Positions 46,328 through 53,662 of a stretch of 64,000 nucleotides of DNA are shown here, in pieces. How positions within the stretch are numbered: the first letter of the stretch is position 1; each line of letters begins with the position of its first letter. The notes below the pieces were generated by a model. The model did no database searches, was not told where the DNA came from, and worked only from the letters and a program-made list of their open reading frames with translations. Both the position numbers and the translations under genes were made by a program. The stretch comes from an uncultured Pelagibacteraceae bacterium. Lineage in GTDB: Bacteria; Pseudomonadota; Alphaproteobacteria; Pelagibacterales; Pelagibacteraceae. The stretch is taken from contig CACNFY010000004.1 in assembly GCA_902619925.1 (NCBI GenBank), positions 1 through 64,000 of the forward strand, read 5' to 3'.

Positions 46328-46385
46328 TAAGGGTGGTATATAGTTTAGTTATATATTTTTTTTTAAATATATTAATTTAAAATTA

Positions 46386-47060
46386 TTATTCAAAACTATA
46401 CTTCTTTTCAAAAAATTTTATTAAATTATGAATAATAAAAGTAATAAATAAATATATACTTCCGGCAACAACAAATACTTCAATTGGTTTAAATGTGGTT
46501 GAAATTATATATTTGGCCACTCCAGTTAGATCCATTAGAGTTACAGTGCTTGCAAGTGATGTCCCCTTCAGCATTAATATTATTTCATTACCGTAAGCAG
46601 GTAAAGACTGTCGGATTGCTATTGGAATTTGTATTTTATAAAAAATAATTTTATTATTTATACCCAAACTCTTACCAGCTTCAATTAATCCAGGATTTAT
46701 GGTTTGAAATGCTGATCTTAATATTTCAGATGTATAGGCTCCTGTATTTAGTGCAAAAGCTATAATAGCACACCAATATGGCTCTTTCAAAATTACCCAA
46801 AATATACTATCTCTTATAAATTCTACCTGACCAAAACCATAATAAATAATGAATATCTGAACTAATAATGGAGTTCCTCTAAAAATATAAGAATACCCAT
46901 AAGCAAACTTTCCTAATACTAAATTATTATTTACTCTTAAAATTGCAAAAAATAGTCCAATAAACAAGCCAATCACAAGTGAAGCAGATAAAAGTTTTAA
47001 AGTTATTATGCTTGCCACAATTAATTTAGGGAAACTATTTAATAATAAATCAATATCCAT
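46386..47060 (-). CDS. Polar amino-acid ABC transporter permease (HisM-like)
   Basis: A 224-residue inner-membrane permease with about five helices. The EAA-loop that docks the ATPase is GAYTSEILRSAFQTINPGLIEAGKSLG near residues 106-132, and FRGTPLLVQIFIIYYG near 60-75 is the usual motif of the HisMQ family. It forms a heterodimer with the upstream permease, whose end it overlaps by 11 bp. Substrate class follows from the binding protein at the head of the operon. Confidence 0.88.
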   Translation of the reverse strand: MDIDLLLNSFPKLIVASIITLKLLSASLVIGLFIGLFFAILRVNNNLVLGKFAYGYSYIFRGTPLLVQIFIIYYGFGQVEFIRDSIFWVILKEPYWCAIIAFALNTGAYTSEILRSAFQTINPGLIEAGKSLGINNKIIFYKIQIPIAIRQSLPAYGNEIILMLKGTSLASTVTLMDLTGVAKYIISTTFKPIEVFVVAGSIYLFITFIIHNLIKFFEKKYSFE

Positions 47061-47751
47061 TAAAACCTTTGCTGTATTTAATTTCCATTTTATTGATTAA
47101 TTTCATGCTTAAAAAGGTTAGCATTAAATATAAGACAGCGGCTAAAGTGTAAAAAAATAATGGGTCTCTTGTAGATCCAGCAGCAATATAAGATTGTCTC
47201 ATTATCTCAACTAGACCTGTGACTGATATTAAAGAGGTATCTTTTAAAGTAATTTGCCAAACATTACTTAAATTTGGAATAGCTAATCTTAGCATTTGTG
47301 GAAGTATAATTTTATAAAATCGAATTAACTTATTAAAACCTAGTACATTTGAAGCCTCAAATTGACCTTTATCAATCGATTGTAAGGCCCCTCTAAAAAC
47401 CTCCGTAGAGTAAGCTCCAGATATTATTCCAATTGAAAATGCTCCAGTAAGAAAGGCATTAATTTCAATATATTCATTATATCCGAATATTGATGCAACA
47501 TACATGATTGCACCACTACCTCCAAAGAAAAATAGATAAATTACAAGTAGTTCTGGAACACCTCTTATTACTGTTGTGTAAAAATTTGCAATAATATTTA
47601 AAAGTTTATTTTTTGATAATTTTAATGGAGTGAATATTAGTGCAAAAATAAAACCAATTATCATTGCAGTAACAGACACTGCCAGTGTCATCAAGGTTGC
47701 GATTAATAATTCATCACCCCAACCAGTTTTACCAAATGCGATAAGTTCCAT
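47050..47751 (-). CDS. Polar amino-acid ABC transporter permease (HisQ-like)
   Basis: A 233-residue permease with the EAA-loop SGAYSTEVFRGALQSIDKGQFEASNVLG near residues 110-137 and the VIRGVPELLVIYLFFFG segment near 62-78, typical for arginine/ornithine/histidine-type systems. It is the second gene of the operon, following the binding protein after a hairpin terminator, and overlaps the second permease. No ATP-binding subunit follows; the next downstream DNA is the 165-bp gap. Confidence 0.88.
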   Translation of the reverse strand: MELIAFGKTGWGDELLIATLMTLAVSVTAMIIGFIFALIFTPLKLSKNKLLNIIANFYTTVIRGVPELLVIYLFFFGGSGAIMYVASIFGYNEYIEINAFLTGAFSIGIISGAYSTEVFRGALQSIDKGQFEASNVLGFNKLIRFYKIILPQMLRLAIPNLSNVWQITLKDTSLISVTGLVEIMRQSYIAAGSTRDPLFFYTLAAVLYLMLTFLSMKLINKMEIKYSKGFNGY

Positions 47752-47755
47752 TTAG

Positions 47756-47781
47756 AAAAGGCGGTTAAATAATTAACCGCC
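47756..47781 (-). terminator. Hairpin between the binding-protein and permease genes
   Basis: On the minus strand GGCGGTTAA, a TTAT loop and TTAACCGCC form a perfect 9-bp stem followed by TTTT and then, nine bases after the stem, the permease ATG. It looks like a leaky intrinsic terminator that lets most transcripts end after the binding protein. The same layout occurs in the dctPQM operon of this window. Confidence 0.7.
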
Positions 47782-47795
47782 ATTTCAATTTAAAA

Positions 47796-48659
47796 TTACA
47801 TTGATGCGTCAAAACCGAAGTGTTTGATAGCTAACCTACTAATTACTCCGTCTTTTCTTGCTTGATCAATTGCTTTATTAAATGCCTTAAGAAGGGCTGC
47901 ATCTCTTTTACCTTGAGCGGAATCTTCTCCCATCTGAGAAGCCTGTCTTAAACCAACTCCAACTCCATTTCCAAATGCACCTCCAGAAAAAGTTGGACCT
48001 ACTAATACAACTGGTTTTCCAGATTTTTCAGCATAATCTGTAAAGGCCACTGCTGCTGCTAAAGCTACATCACACCTTCCTGATGCTAAATCTAAGTTTA
48101 CATCGTCCTGGGTTTTGTAGGTTCTTACATTAACTTTACCAACATCTCCTGACTCTAAAAAATTTTGGTGAATAGTTCCTGTTTGAGTACAAACAGTTTT
48201 ACCAGCTAATGCACCTGTAATTGTTTTTAAGGCTTTATTAACAGATGAACCACCTAAAGTTAAATTTACTCCTTCCGGGGTGTCCATACCTTCAAGATCA
48301 GAGCCTTTCATAACAGCAAGAGAAGCTACTTCATCAGCATATCCCTGTGAAAAAGTAATTACCTTTTTTCTTTCATCTGTAATTGACATTCCAGCCATTA
48401 TAGCATCAAACTTCCTCATTTGAAGCGCTGGTATCATTCCATCCCAGTCTTGCTCGACTATTATACATTGTTGTCCAATATACCTACAAAGCGCCCATGC
48501 TAGTTCAACTTCAAATCCAATTAATTTACCTGAAGCATCTTTTGAATTCCACGGGGGGTAAGCACCTTCTGTACCTATTCTAATTTTATCGGCATTAGCT
48601 GAGATTGTTAAAAATAAACTTATCAATAACCCTAAGCCAAATTTTTTAAATATATTCAT
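47796..48659 (-). CDS. Polar amino-acid ABC transporter substrate-binding protein
   Basis: A periplasmic binding protein of the HisJ/ArtJ family. The signal peptide is FGLGLLISLFLTISANA, the mature start has IRIGTEGAYPPWNSKDASGKLIGFEVEL, and KFDAIMAGMSITDERKK lies near residues 82-98 with the Arg that binds the amino-acid carboxylate. Lysine, arginine, ornithine or a related compound is the probable ligand. I start at the ATG at 48659, just after a clear GGAGGAA Shine-Dalgarno; the track start at 48671 is a TTG that precedes and spans that site. Followed by a terminator-like hairpin. Confidence 0.9.
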   Translation of the reverse strand: MNIFKKFGLGLLISLFLTISANADKIRIGTEGAYPPWNSKDASGKLIGFEVELAWALCRYIGQQCIIVEQDWDGMIPALQMRKFDAIMAGMSITDERKKVITFSQGYADEVASLAVMKGSDLEGMDTPEGVNLTLGGSSVNKALKTITGALAGKTVCTQTGTIHQNFLESGDVGKVNVRTYKTQDDVNLDLASGRCDVALAAAVAFTDYAEKSGKPVVLVGPTFSGGAFGNGVGVGLRQASQMGEDSAQGKRDAALLKAFNKAIDQARKDGVISRLAIKHFGFDASM

Positions 48660-48719
48660 TTTTTCCTCCAAAAATATAAACCTGATTATTCCACAAATTT
48701 TCAGATTTAAAAAGATAAA

Positions 48720-49760
48720 TTAATTATTAATTGATGATGCAAAATTCCAAGAACAATCAAAACTTGGTATATAAACTCTATCTAGGGTAGCATTACCAAA
48801 GTTTTTATTAAACACATCTAGCCAATTTTTAACTTGTTTAGGTTTTTTATCTTGGCTTCCAACCTGGGCGGTAATAGTTCCACTCGTTTTTAAAATTCTT
48901 TTTAAAGATTTCATGTGTTTCGCAGCTAAATCAATACAATACTGGTCGTCATTTAAATCAACAAATATTTTATCATATTTATTATTTTCAATGTTTTTTA
49001 TACTTTCAAATGCATCACCCCAAAAACACTTAACAGAATTTTTTTTAGTAGCTTTATCTCCTACTTTTGCTAGATGTTTTTCACACACCTTAACAACTTG
49101 AGGGTCCAATTCAAACCAATCAATAAGTCCAAAATTTTTATAAATACATTCTCTTGCAACACCTCCATCGCCACCACCAATTATTGCTACTCTATCTCTA
49201 TCCTTATTCAAATTTAATCCTGATTTAACAAATGTTGAACTATATAAATGTTCGTCTTTTTCAGCCACCTGTAATTCACTGTCTATAAACAAAGCTTTAC
49301 CAAATTGTTCTAAATTTAAAATTTCTATGTGTTGACCCACTTTAGAAGTGAAGTTTTCTAAAACATCTTTAACAATATAATATTTTCTTAATCCTTCAGA
49401 GCTATATATATCTCCATATTGACTTAAAGTACTTCTATCAAAATTATTTATTGAGATTCTTTTAGATTTTATTTCTTTTTTTAACACATCTAGTGCAATT
49501 TTTGGATGAACCTTTCCACAAGTAAAAAAATCAAAGCTAATTATTCCTTTTTCAGGAAAAGTATGAAAGCTCATATGACTTTCAGCAAGTAATGCAACAG
49601 TTGTAAACCCTTGTGGTTCAAATTTATGGCTATTAATTCCTAAGATTTCAACTTTAGCAAGTTTAGCTATTTTATATATTATTTTTTGATAGAATTTTTG
49701 TGAATAATCTTTTTTTACACCAATAAAATCTAGAGTTATGTGCTCACCAACCTTAATCAT
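48720..49760 (-). CDS. speD-speE: Fused S-adenosylmethionine decarboxylase and spermidine synthase
   Basis: One 346-residue chain with two enzymes. Residues 1-115 are a prokaryotic AdoMet decarboxylase: LLAESHMSFHTFPEKG holds the Glu-Ser cleavage site that produces the pyruvoyl cofactor, followed by the catalytic His and then FDFFTCG with the proton-donor Cys. Residues 125-346 are an aminopropyltransferase: VAIIGGGDGGVARE near 190-203 binds decarboxylated SAM, WFELDPQVVKVC and KIFVDLNDD follow. It makes spermidine from SAM and putrescine and releases methylthioadenosine. The downstream-oriented neighbours mtnP, mtnA and a class II aldolase can recycle that product. No leader riboswitch is visible. 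Confidence 0.92.
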   Translation of the reverse strand: MIKVGEHITLDFIGVKKDYSQKFYQKIIYKIAKLAKVEILGINSHKFEPQGFTTVALLAESHMSFHTFPEKGIISFDFFTCGKVHPKIALDVLKKEIKSKRISINNFDRSTLSQYGDIYSSEGLRKYYIVKDVLENFTSKVGQHIEILNLEQFGKALFIDSELQVAEKDEHLYSSTFVKSGLNLNKDRDRVAIIGGGDGGVARECIYKNFGLIDWFELDPQVVKVCEKHLAKVGDKATKKNSVKCFWGDAFESIKNIENNKYDKIFVDLNDDQYCIDLAAKHMKSLKRILKTSGTITAQVGSQDKKPKQVKNWLDVFNKNFGNATLDRVYIPSFDCSWNFASSINN

Positions 49761-49764
49761 AAAA

Positions 49765-50394
49765 TTACTCTTTTTTATAATTTTTAATCTGTCCTAAAAT
49801 TTTAATCATTTCATTATCAGATAGAATCTTAGGATTGCCTAATCTTAAAGCATTTATATATTGTTGACAAATATTTTCTATTTCTTGAGCAAGTTCAAAA
49901 GCCTTATATAAATTTTTTTCAAAAGCAACCTGACCGTGATTTGACATCAAACATGCTTTTCTATCTTCAAGTGCTTTAATAATATTTTTTGAGAGCTCTT
50001 CAGTACCAAAAGTAGCATAATCTGCGCATTTGATATCGTTACCACCCGCGAGAGCTACCATGTAATGAAAGGCTGGTATTGATTTTCCGTGAGTAGAAAT
50101 TGCTGTAGCATGAGTTGAATGTGCGTGAACAATTGCATTAGCTTCAGTTTTATTTATATATATATCTTTATGAAACCTCCATTCTGAGGAAGGTTTCAGT
50201 TTATTCTCTTCAAATTTTCCATCTAAAGAAACAAATACTATATCTTCACTTTTTAAAGATGAATATTTTACTCCTGAGGGCGTTATCAAAAATCCATTAT
50301 TATATCTAATTGATATATTTCCAGATCTTAAAGCTGAAAGGTTTTCAGTATTAAGCATATTTGCATATTTAATTACTTCTTCAGCGGGACTCAT
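49765..50394 (-). CDS. Class II aldolase/adducin family protein (Ald2- or MtnB-like)
   Basis: A 209-residue zinc aldolase-fold protein. SGNISIRYNNGFLITPSGV near residues 22-40, the catalytic Glu in PSSEWRFH near 68-75, zinc-binding His in VHAHSTHATA near 90-99 and SNHGQVAF near 150-157 are all present. The pattern fits fuculose-phosphate-aldolase-like enzymes. In an operon with mtnP and mtnA it most likely cleaves 5-methylthioribulose 1-phosphate to DHAP and methylthioacetaldehyde (Ald2 of the DHAP shunt) or dehydrates it (MtnB). Its upstream end overlaps the small membrane protein gene by 14 bp. Confidence 0.78.
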   Translation of the reverse strand: MSPAEEVIKYANMLNTENLSALRSGNISIRYNNGFLITPSGVKYSSLKSEDIVFVSLDGKFEENKLKPSSEWRFHKDIYINKTEANAIVHAHSTHATAISTHGKSIPAFHYMVALAGGNDIKCADYATFGTEELSKNIIKALEDRKACLMSNHGQVAFEKNLYKAFELAQEIENICQQYINALRLGNPKILSDNEMIKILGQIKNYKKE

Positions 50395-50716
50395 TACTTT
50401 TATTATCTTTTAATTTTTTAGAAAAAACATATCCAAATATTATTCCAACAAAAATAATTATGTATTGATAAAGCTTAAGTATAATAAATACTATTGGTAA
50501 TTCTTTTTCAGACGGATTTTTATCAAAGTAATTTTTAGAACCATCTTCATATAGATCTACTGAACCAAAAATCAAATAAATACCATAAATAACTAAATAA
50601 ATGCATGGAATAGTTGAAATATATAGCAAAGTTTTATTTTCTTTAATTAAACTTAAAAAGTTTGCTGAAACAGCAACTAGAATTAAACTTATTAACGAAA
50701 AAATTAATGGGTTCAT
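50381..50716 (-). CDS. Hypothetical small membrane protein in the MTA-salvage operon
   Basis: Unrecognised 111-residue protein with three hydrophobic stretches near residues 4-22, 31-50 and 74-96 and a charged, Asp/Lys/Asn-rich loop (DLYEDGSKNYFDKNPSEKEL). It is probably an inner-membrane protein. It overlaps mtnA on one side (ATG and stop share bases) and the aldolase gene on the other, so it is translated within the MTA-salvage operon. Its place suggests a linked role such as moving a small product out, but nothing in the sequence shows this. Confidence 0.6.
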   Translation of the reverse strand: MNPLIFSLISLILVAVSANFLSLIKENKTLLYISTIPCIYLVIYGIYLIFGSVDLYEDGSKNYFDKNPSEKELPIVFIILKLYQYIIIFVGIIFGYVFSKKLKDNKSNESR

Positions 50717-51783
50717 TTAAATAATTTATTTAACCCTTCCTTAGATGCTCTGCAAATACCTTTTTCTGTAATTAGACCTGTTATATATTTAGCTGGAGTT
50801 ACATCAAATGCTAAATTTAGAGACCTGCTATTTTTAGGGTATATTCTTATTTTTTCTATATTTCCATTTTTATCTATACCCTCTACAATTGATAACTCTT
50901 CTGAATTTCTCTCTTCAATAGGAATATTTTTAGAATCTTTCAAATCCCAATCTATCGTAGAACTTGGTAAGGCTACATAAAATGGAACATTATTATCTTT
51001 AGCAGCAATTGCTTTTAAATAGGTTCCGACTTTATTGCAAACATCTCCATTGGACAATGTGCGATCAGTTCCAACAATACACATATCTACCTCGCCTCTC
51101 TGCATTAAAATACCACCAGTATTATCTGCTATAATTGTATTTTTAATATTTTCCTCATTTAATTCGAAAGAAGTTAAATTTGCTCCTTGATTTCTTGGCC
51201 TTGTTTCATCTACCCAAACATGAATTGGAATATTTTTTTGATGAGCGTGATAAATAGGTGAAGTTGCTGTACCCCAATTTATTGTTGCAAGCCAACCAGC
51301 ATTACAATGGGTTAAAATATTTACGGTATCTTTTTTTTTTTTATAAATATCCTCTATAATTTTCAGTCCATTCATACCGATATTTTTACAAAAATTTATA
51401 TCCTCTTCACAGATATCGTTCGCTTCATTAATAGCGATATTTAATATTTTATTACTATTAACACCTTTTAATTTTGAATACATTCTATCCACTGCCCACT
51501 TTAAATTGATTGCAGTTGGTCTTGATTTAATTAGATTTTTACAAGCATTATCTAAAAAAGATCTTTCATTATTCTCCATTAAAGCTAATACAATGCCATA
51601 TGCTGCAGTAGCTCCAATCAGTGGTGCACCTCTGACCTCCATAACTTTTATTGCATTAATTGCATCATCCACTGATTTTATTTCCTTAATTTGAAATTTA
51701 TGAGGTAGTTTTGTTTGATCAATAATTTTAACAGTATTATTCTCAAACCAAATTGTTTTATATTCTTGGCCTTTAATTTTCAT
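50713..51783 (-). CDS. mtnA: Methylthioribose-1-phosphate isomerase
   Basis: Isomerises 5-methylthioribose 1-phosphate to the ribulose form. The 356-residue protein has the eIF2B-alpha-like fold, with VRGAPLIGATAAYG near residues 49-62, the catalytic Cys in LTHCNAGWLAT near 156-166 and the catalytic Asp in GTDRTLSNGDVCNKVGT near 238-254. These separate a true MtnA from eIF2B subunits and ribose-1,5-bisphosphate isomerases. It takes its substrate from MtnP, encoded two genes upstream in the same operon, and hands product to the class II aldolase. Overlaps with both neighbours. Confidence 0.92.
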   Translation of the reverse strand: MKIKGQEYKTIWFENNTVKIIDQTKLPHKFQIKEIKSVDDAINAIKVMEVRGAPLIGATAAYGIVLALMENNERSFLDNACKNLIKSRPTAINLKWAVDRMYSKLKGVNSNKILNIAINEANDICEEDINFCKNIGMNGLKIIEDIYKKKKDTVNILTHCNAGWLATINWGTATSPIYHAHQKNIPIHVWVDETRPRNQGANLTSFELNEENIKNTIIADNTGGILMQRGEVDMCIVGTDRTLSNGDVCNKVGTYLKAIAAKDNNVPFYVALPSSTIDWDLKDSKNIPIEERNSEELSIVEGIDKNGNIEKIRIYPKNSRSLNLAFDVTPAKYITGLITEKGICRASKEGLNKLFK

Positions 51784-52232
51784 TTAATTCTATCCAAACT
51801 ATCCTTTGGCCAAGTTTTTTCTCTCTCGTACATTTCATTGTAACAAATTTTTTTATTAGTAATTTCAATCCATGGATCTTTACTTTTAATAAAAATATGC
51901 GCTTGAGGTTCGATAGGCCTCTCTAATGTTTGAGTTCTTACTGCTATTCTTCCTTTTGAAATATTGTATCTACAAAAAACATATACACCGCATATAATAC
52001 AAAAATATGCATTGTAGCCTTTTCCACTTCCAGTAGGCAAGTCTATTGAAGCTACATCTCCACTAATTTTAAAATCCTCCTCCACCACCATCGTATGAAT
52101 TACAAAGGATGATCCTGTTGATAATTTACAATTTTTACAATGACAAGCTTGAGTAAATAAAGGTTTGCTTTCAATTTTATATTTTACATTTCCACAGGCA
52201 CAATTACCTCTTAATTCATTTTTTTTTTTCAT
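51780..52232 (-). CDS. GFA (glutathione-dependent formaldehyde-activating)/CENP-V family protein
   Basis: A 150-residue zinc protein with the GFA core: GNCACGNVKYKIE near residues 9-21, ACHCKNCKLSTGSSFVIH near 29-46, and YFCIICGVYVFCRYN near 75-89, together supplying the seven or so Cys of the two zinc sites. The family founder handles glutathione-formaldehyde adducts, but most members have unknown substrates. Between mtnP and mtnA, with overlapping start and stop codons, it may deal with a thiol- or aldehyde-containing product of methylthioadenosine breakdown. That is inference. Confidence 0.8.
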   Translation of the reverse strand: MKKKNELRGNCACGNVKYKIESKPLFTQACHCKNCKLSTGSSFVIHTMVVEEDFKISGDVASIDLPTGSGKGYNAYFCIICGVYVFCRYNISKGRIAVRTQTLERPIEPQAHIFIKSKDPWIEITNKKICYNEMYEREKTWPKDSLDRIK

Positions 52233-53098
52233 TTATCTAAAACTCTACCAGCTATTGTTTTTAGTTTATCTTTTGTTTTTTGTGTTCTTTTTTCAGGCGA
52301 GGTAATAATTGCAACATCTAAACAATTGTTTGTTGGATCTTCTGGGTCTATGTGGTTTTCAAAGTTATTAATTAAGTTTTTTAACATTTGTTTGGCTTTT
52401 GAGGCATTTCCCATTAGAACTTGAATTACTTTTTGAACATTAACATTTTCGTGGTCTGGGTGCCAACAATCAAAATCAGTTACCATTGATATCGAAGCGT
52501 ACCTAATTTCAGCTTCCCTAGCTAATTTTGCTTCTGGCATATTTGTCATTCCAATTACATCCGCATTCCACGATCTGTATAAATTTGACTCTGCTAATGT
52601 AGAAAATTGCGGTCCCTCCATTACTACGTATGTGCCGCCTCGTTTGTAATCTATTTTACACTGTTTTATTGCATCTTCGCATGCATTCATCAAACCACTA
52701 GATGTCGGATTAGCCATCGAAACATGTGCTACAATTTCATCATCAAAAAAAGTTTTATTCCTAGCAAAAGTTCTGTCTATAAATTGATCGATAATAACGA
52801 ATTTGCCTGGAGCTAATTCCTCTCTGAGAGAACCCACTGCAGAAATTGATACAATGTCCGTTATACCTAATTGTTTTAAAGCATCTATATTTGCTCTAAA
52901 GTTTATCTTTGATGGTGAAATAAAGTGTCCCCGACCATGTCTTGGCAAGAAAAAAACCTCTTTGTTATTATAGTAAGTCTTTAAAATTTGATCTGAGGGT
53001 TTCCCCCATGGCGTGTCACAATTTATTAGTTCTCTGTCTTTAAAGTCCTCAATGTCATATAAGCCACTTCCTCCAATAATAGCTAATTTATTTGTCAT
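52229..53098 (-). CDS. mtnP: S-methyl-5'-thioadenosine phosphorylase
   Basis: Phosphorolyses methylthioadenosine to adenine and methylthioribose 1-phosphate. The IGGSGLYDIEDF start, the phosphate-binding LPRHGRGH segment near residues 52-59, SVSAVGSL-like ISAVGSLREEL near 84-94, and MEGPQFSTLAES near 165-176 with IGMTNMPEAKLARE near 183-196 are characteristic of MTAP. The 289-residue length is typical. It heads the operon mtnP-GFA-mtnA-membrane protein-aldolase, and adenine released can be reused by the divergent apt gene 36 bp away. Confidence 0.92.
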   Translation of the reverse strand: MTNKLAIIGGSGLYDIEDFKDRELINCDTPWGKPSDQILKTYYNNKEVFFLPRHGRGHFISPSKINFRANIDALKQLGITDIVSISAVGSLREELAPGKFVIIDQFIDRTFARNKTFFDDEIVAHVSMANPTSSGLMNACEDAIKQCKIDYKRGGTYVVMEGPQFSTLAESNLYRSWNADVIGMTNMPEAKLAREAEIRYASISMVTDFDCWHPDHENVNVQKVIQVLMGNASKAKQMLKNLINNFENHIDPEDPTNNCLDVAIITSPEKRTQKTKDKLKTIAGRVLDK

Positions 53099-53134
53099 AT
53101 TATTTAAAATGTTTTAATTATAACTCAATTAATT

Positions 53135-53662
53135 ATGGATTTAAAAGATTATATTAGATCAATACCTGACTATCCAAAAAAAGGAATACTTTTTAGAGAT
53201 ATAACTACTTTAATAAAAAATGAGAAAGCTTTTTCAAACACAATAAATACAATGATCGAAAGGCTCAAAAATTATGAATTTGACAAAATTACCGCTATAG
53301 AATCCAGGGGTTTTATTTTTGCCTCAGCAATTTCATATATATTAAAAAAACCTTTTATTTTACTTAGAAAAAAAAATAAATTACCAGCTGATAGGTATTC
53401 AATAGACTTTGAGCTTGAATATGGAACAGCTACTATTGAAATGCATAAAGACTCAATAAATAAAAACGAAAAAGTTGTAATAATTGACGATTTAATAGCA
53501 ACAGGAGGAACTGCTGAGGCCGCTGCTAAGATAATTGAAATGTCAGGTGGAATTGTATCAAACTTTATTTTTGTAATTAATCTTTTTGATTTAGGGGGCA
53601 ACGATAAATTAATTAAAAAAGGTTATAAAGTTGAAAATTTGATAGAATTTCCAGGACATTAA
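53135..53662 (+). CDS. apt: Adenine phosphoribosyltransferase
   Basis: Converts adenine and PRPP to AMP. The 175-residue protein starts with the typical YIRSIPDYPKKGILFRDIT, has ESRGFIFASAISY near residues 58-70, and the PRPP-binding loop VVIIDDLIATGGTAEAA near 113-129. It is divergent from mtnP with a 36-bp gap, an arrangement that links adenine salvage to methylthioadenosine breakdown. The 3' end overlaps the convergent GT2 gene by 4 bp and marks the border with the polysaccharide island. Confidence 0.93.
   Translation: MDLKDYIRSIPDYPKKGILFRDITTLIKNEKAFSNTINTMIERLKNYEFDKITAIESRGFIFASAISYILKKPFILLRKKNKLPADRYSIDFELEYGTATIEMHKDSINKNEKVVIIDDLIATGGTAEAAAKIIEMSGGIVSNFIFVINLFDLGGNDKLIKKGYKVENLIEFPGH

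Noticed and set aside
48660-48719. Possible riboswitch upstream of the amino-acid binding-protein gene
   Set aside because: The 60-bp gap holds a Shine-Dalgarno and AT-rich sequence only; no conserved helix pattern such as a glycine or SAM riboswitch could be traced.
53272-53601. 109-residue minus-strand ORF inside apt
   Set aside because: Complete overlap with apt, whose PRPP loop and N-terminal motif are clear; this is a reading-frame shadow.
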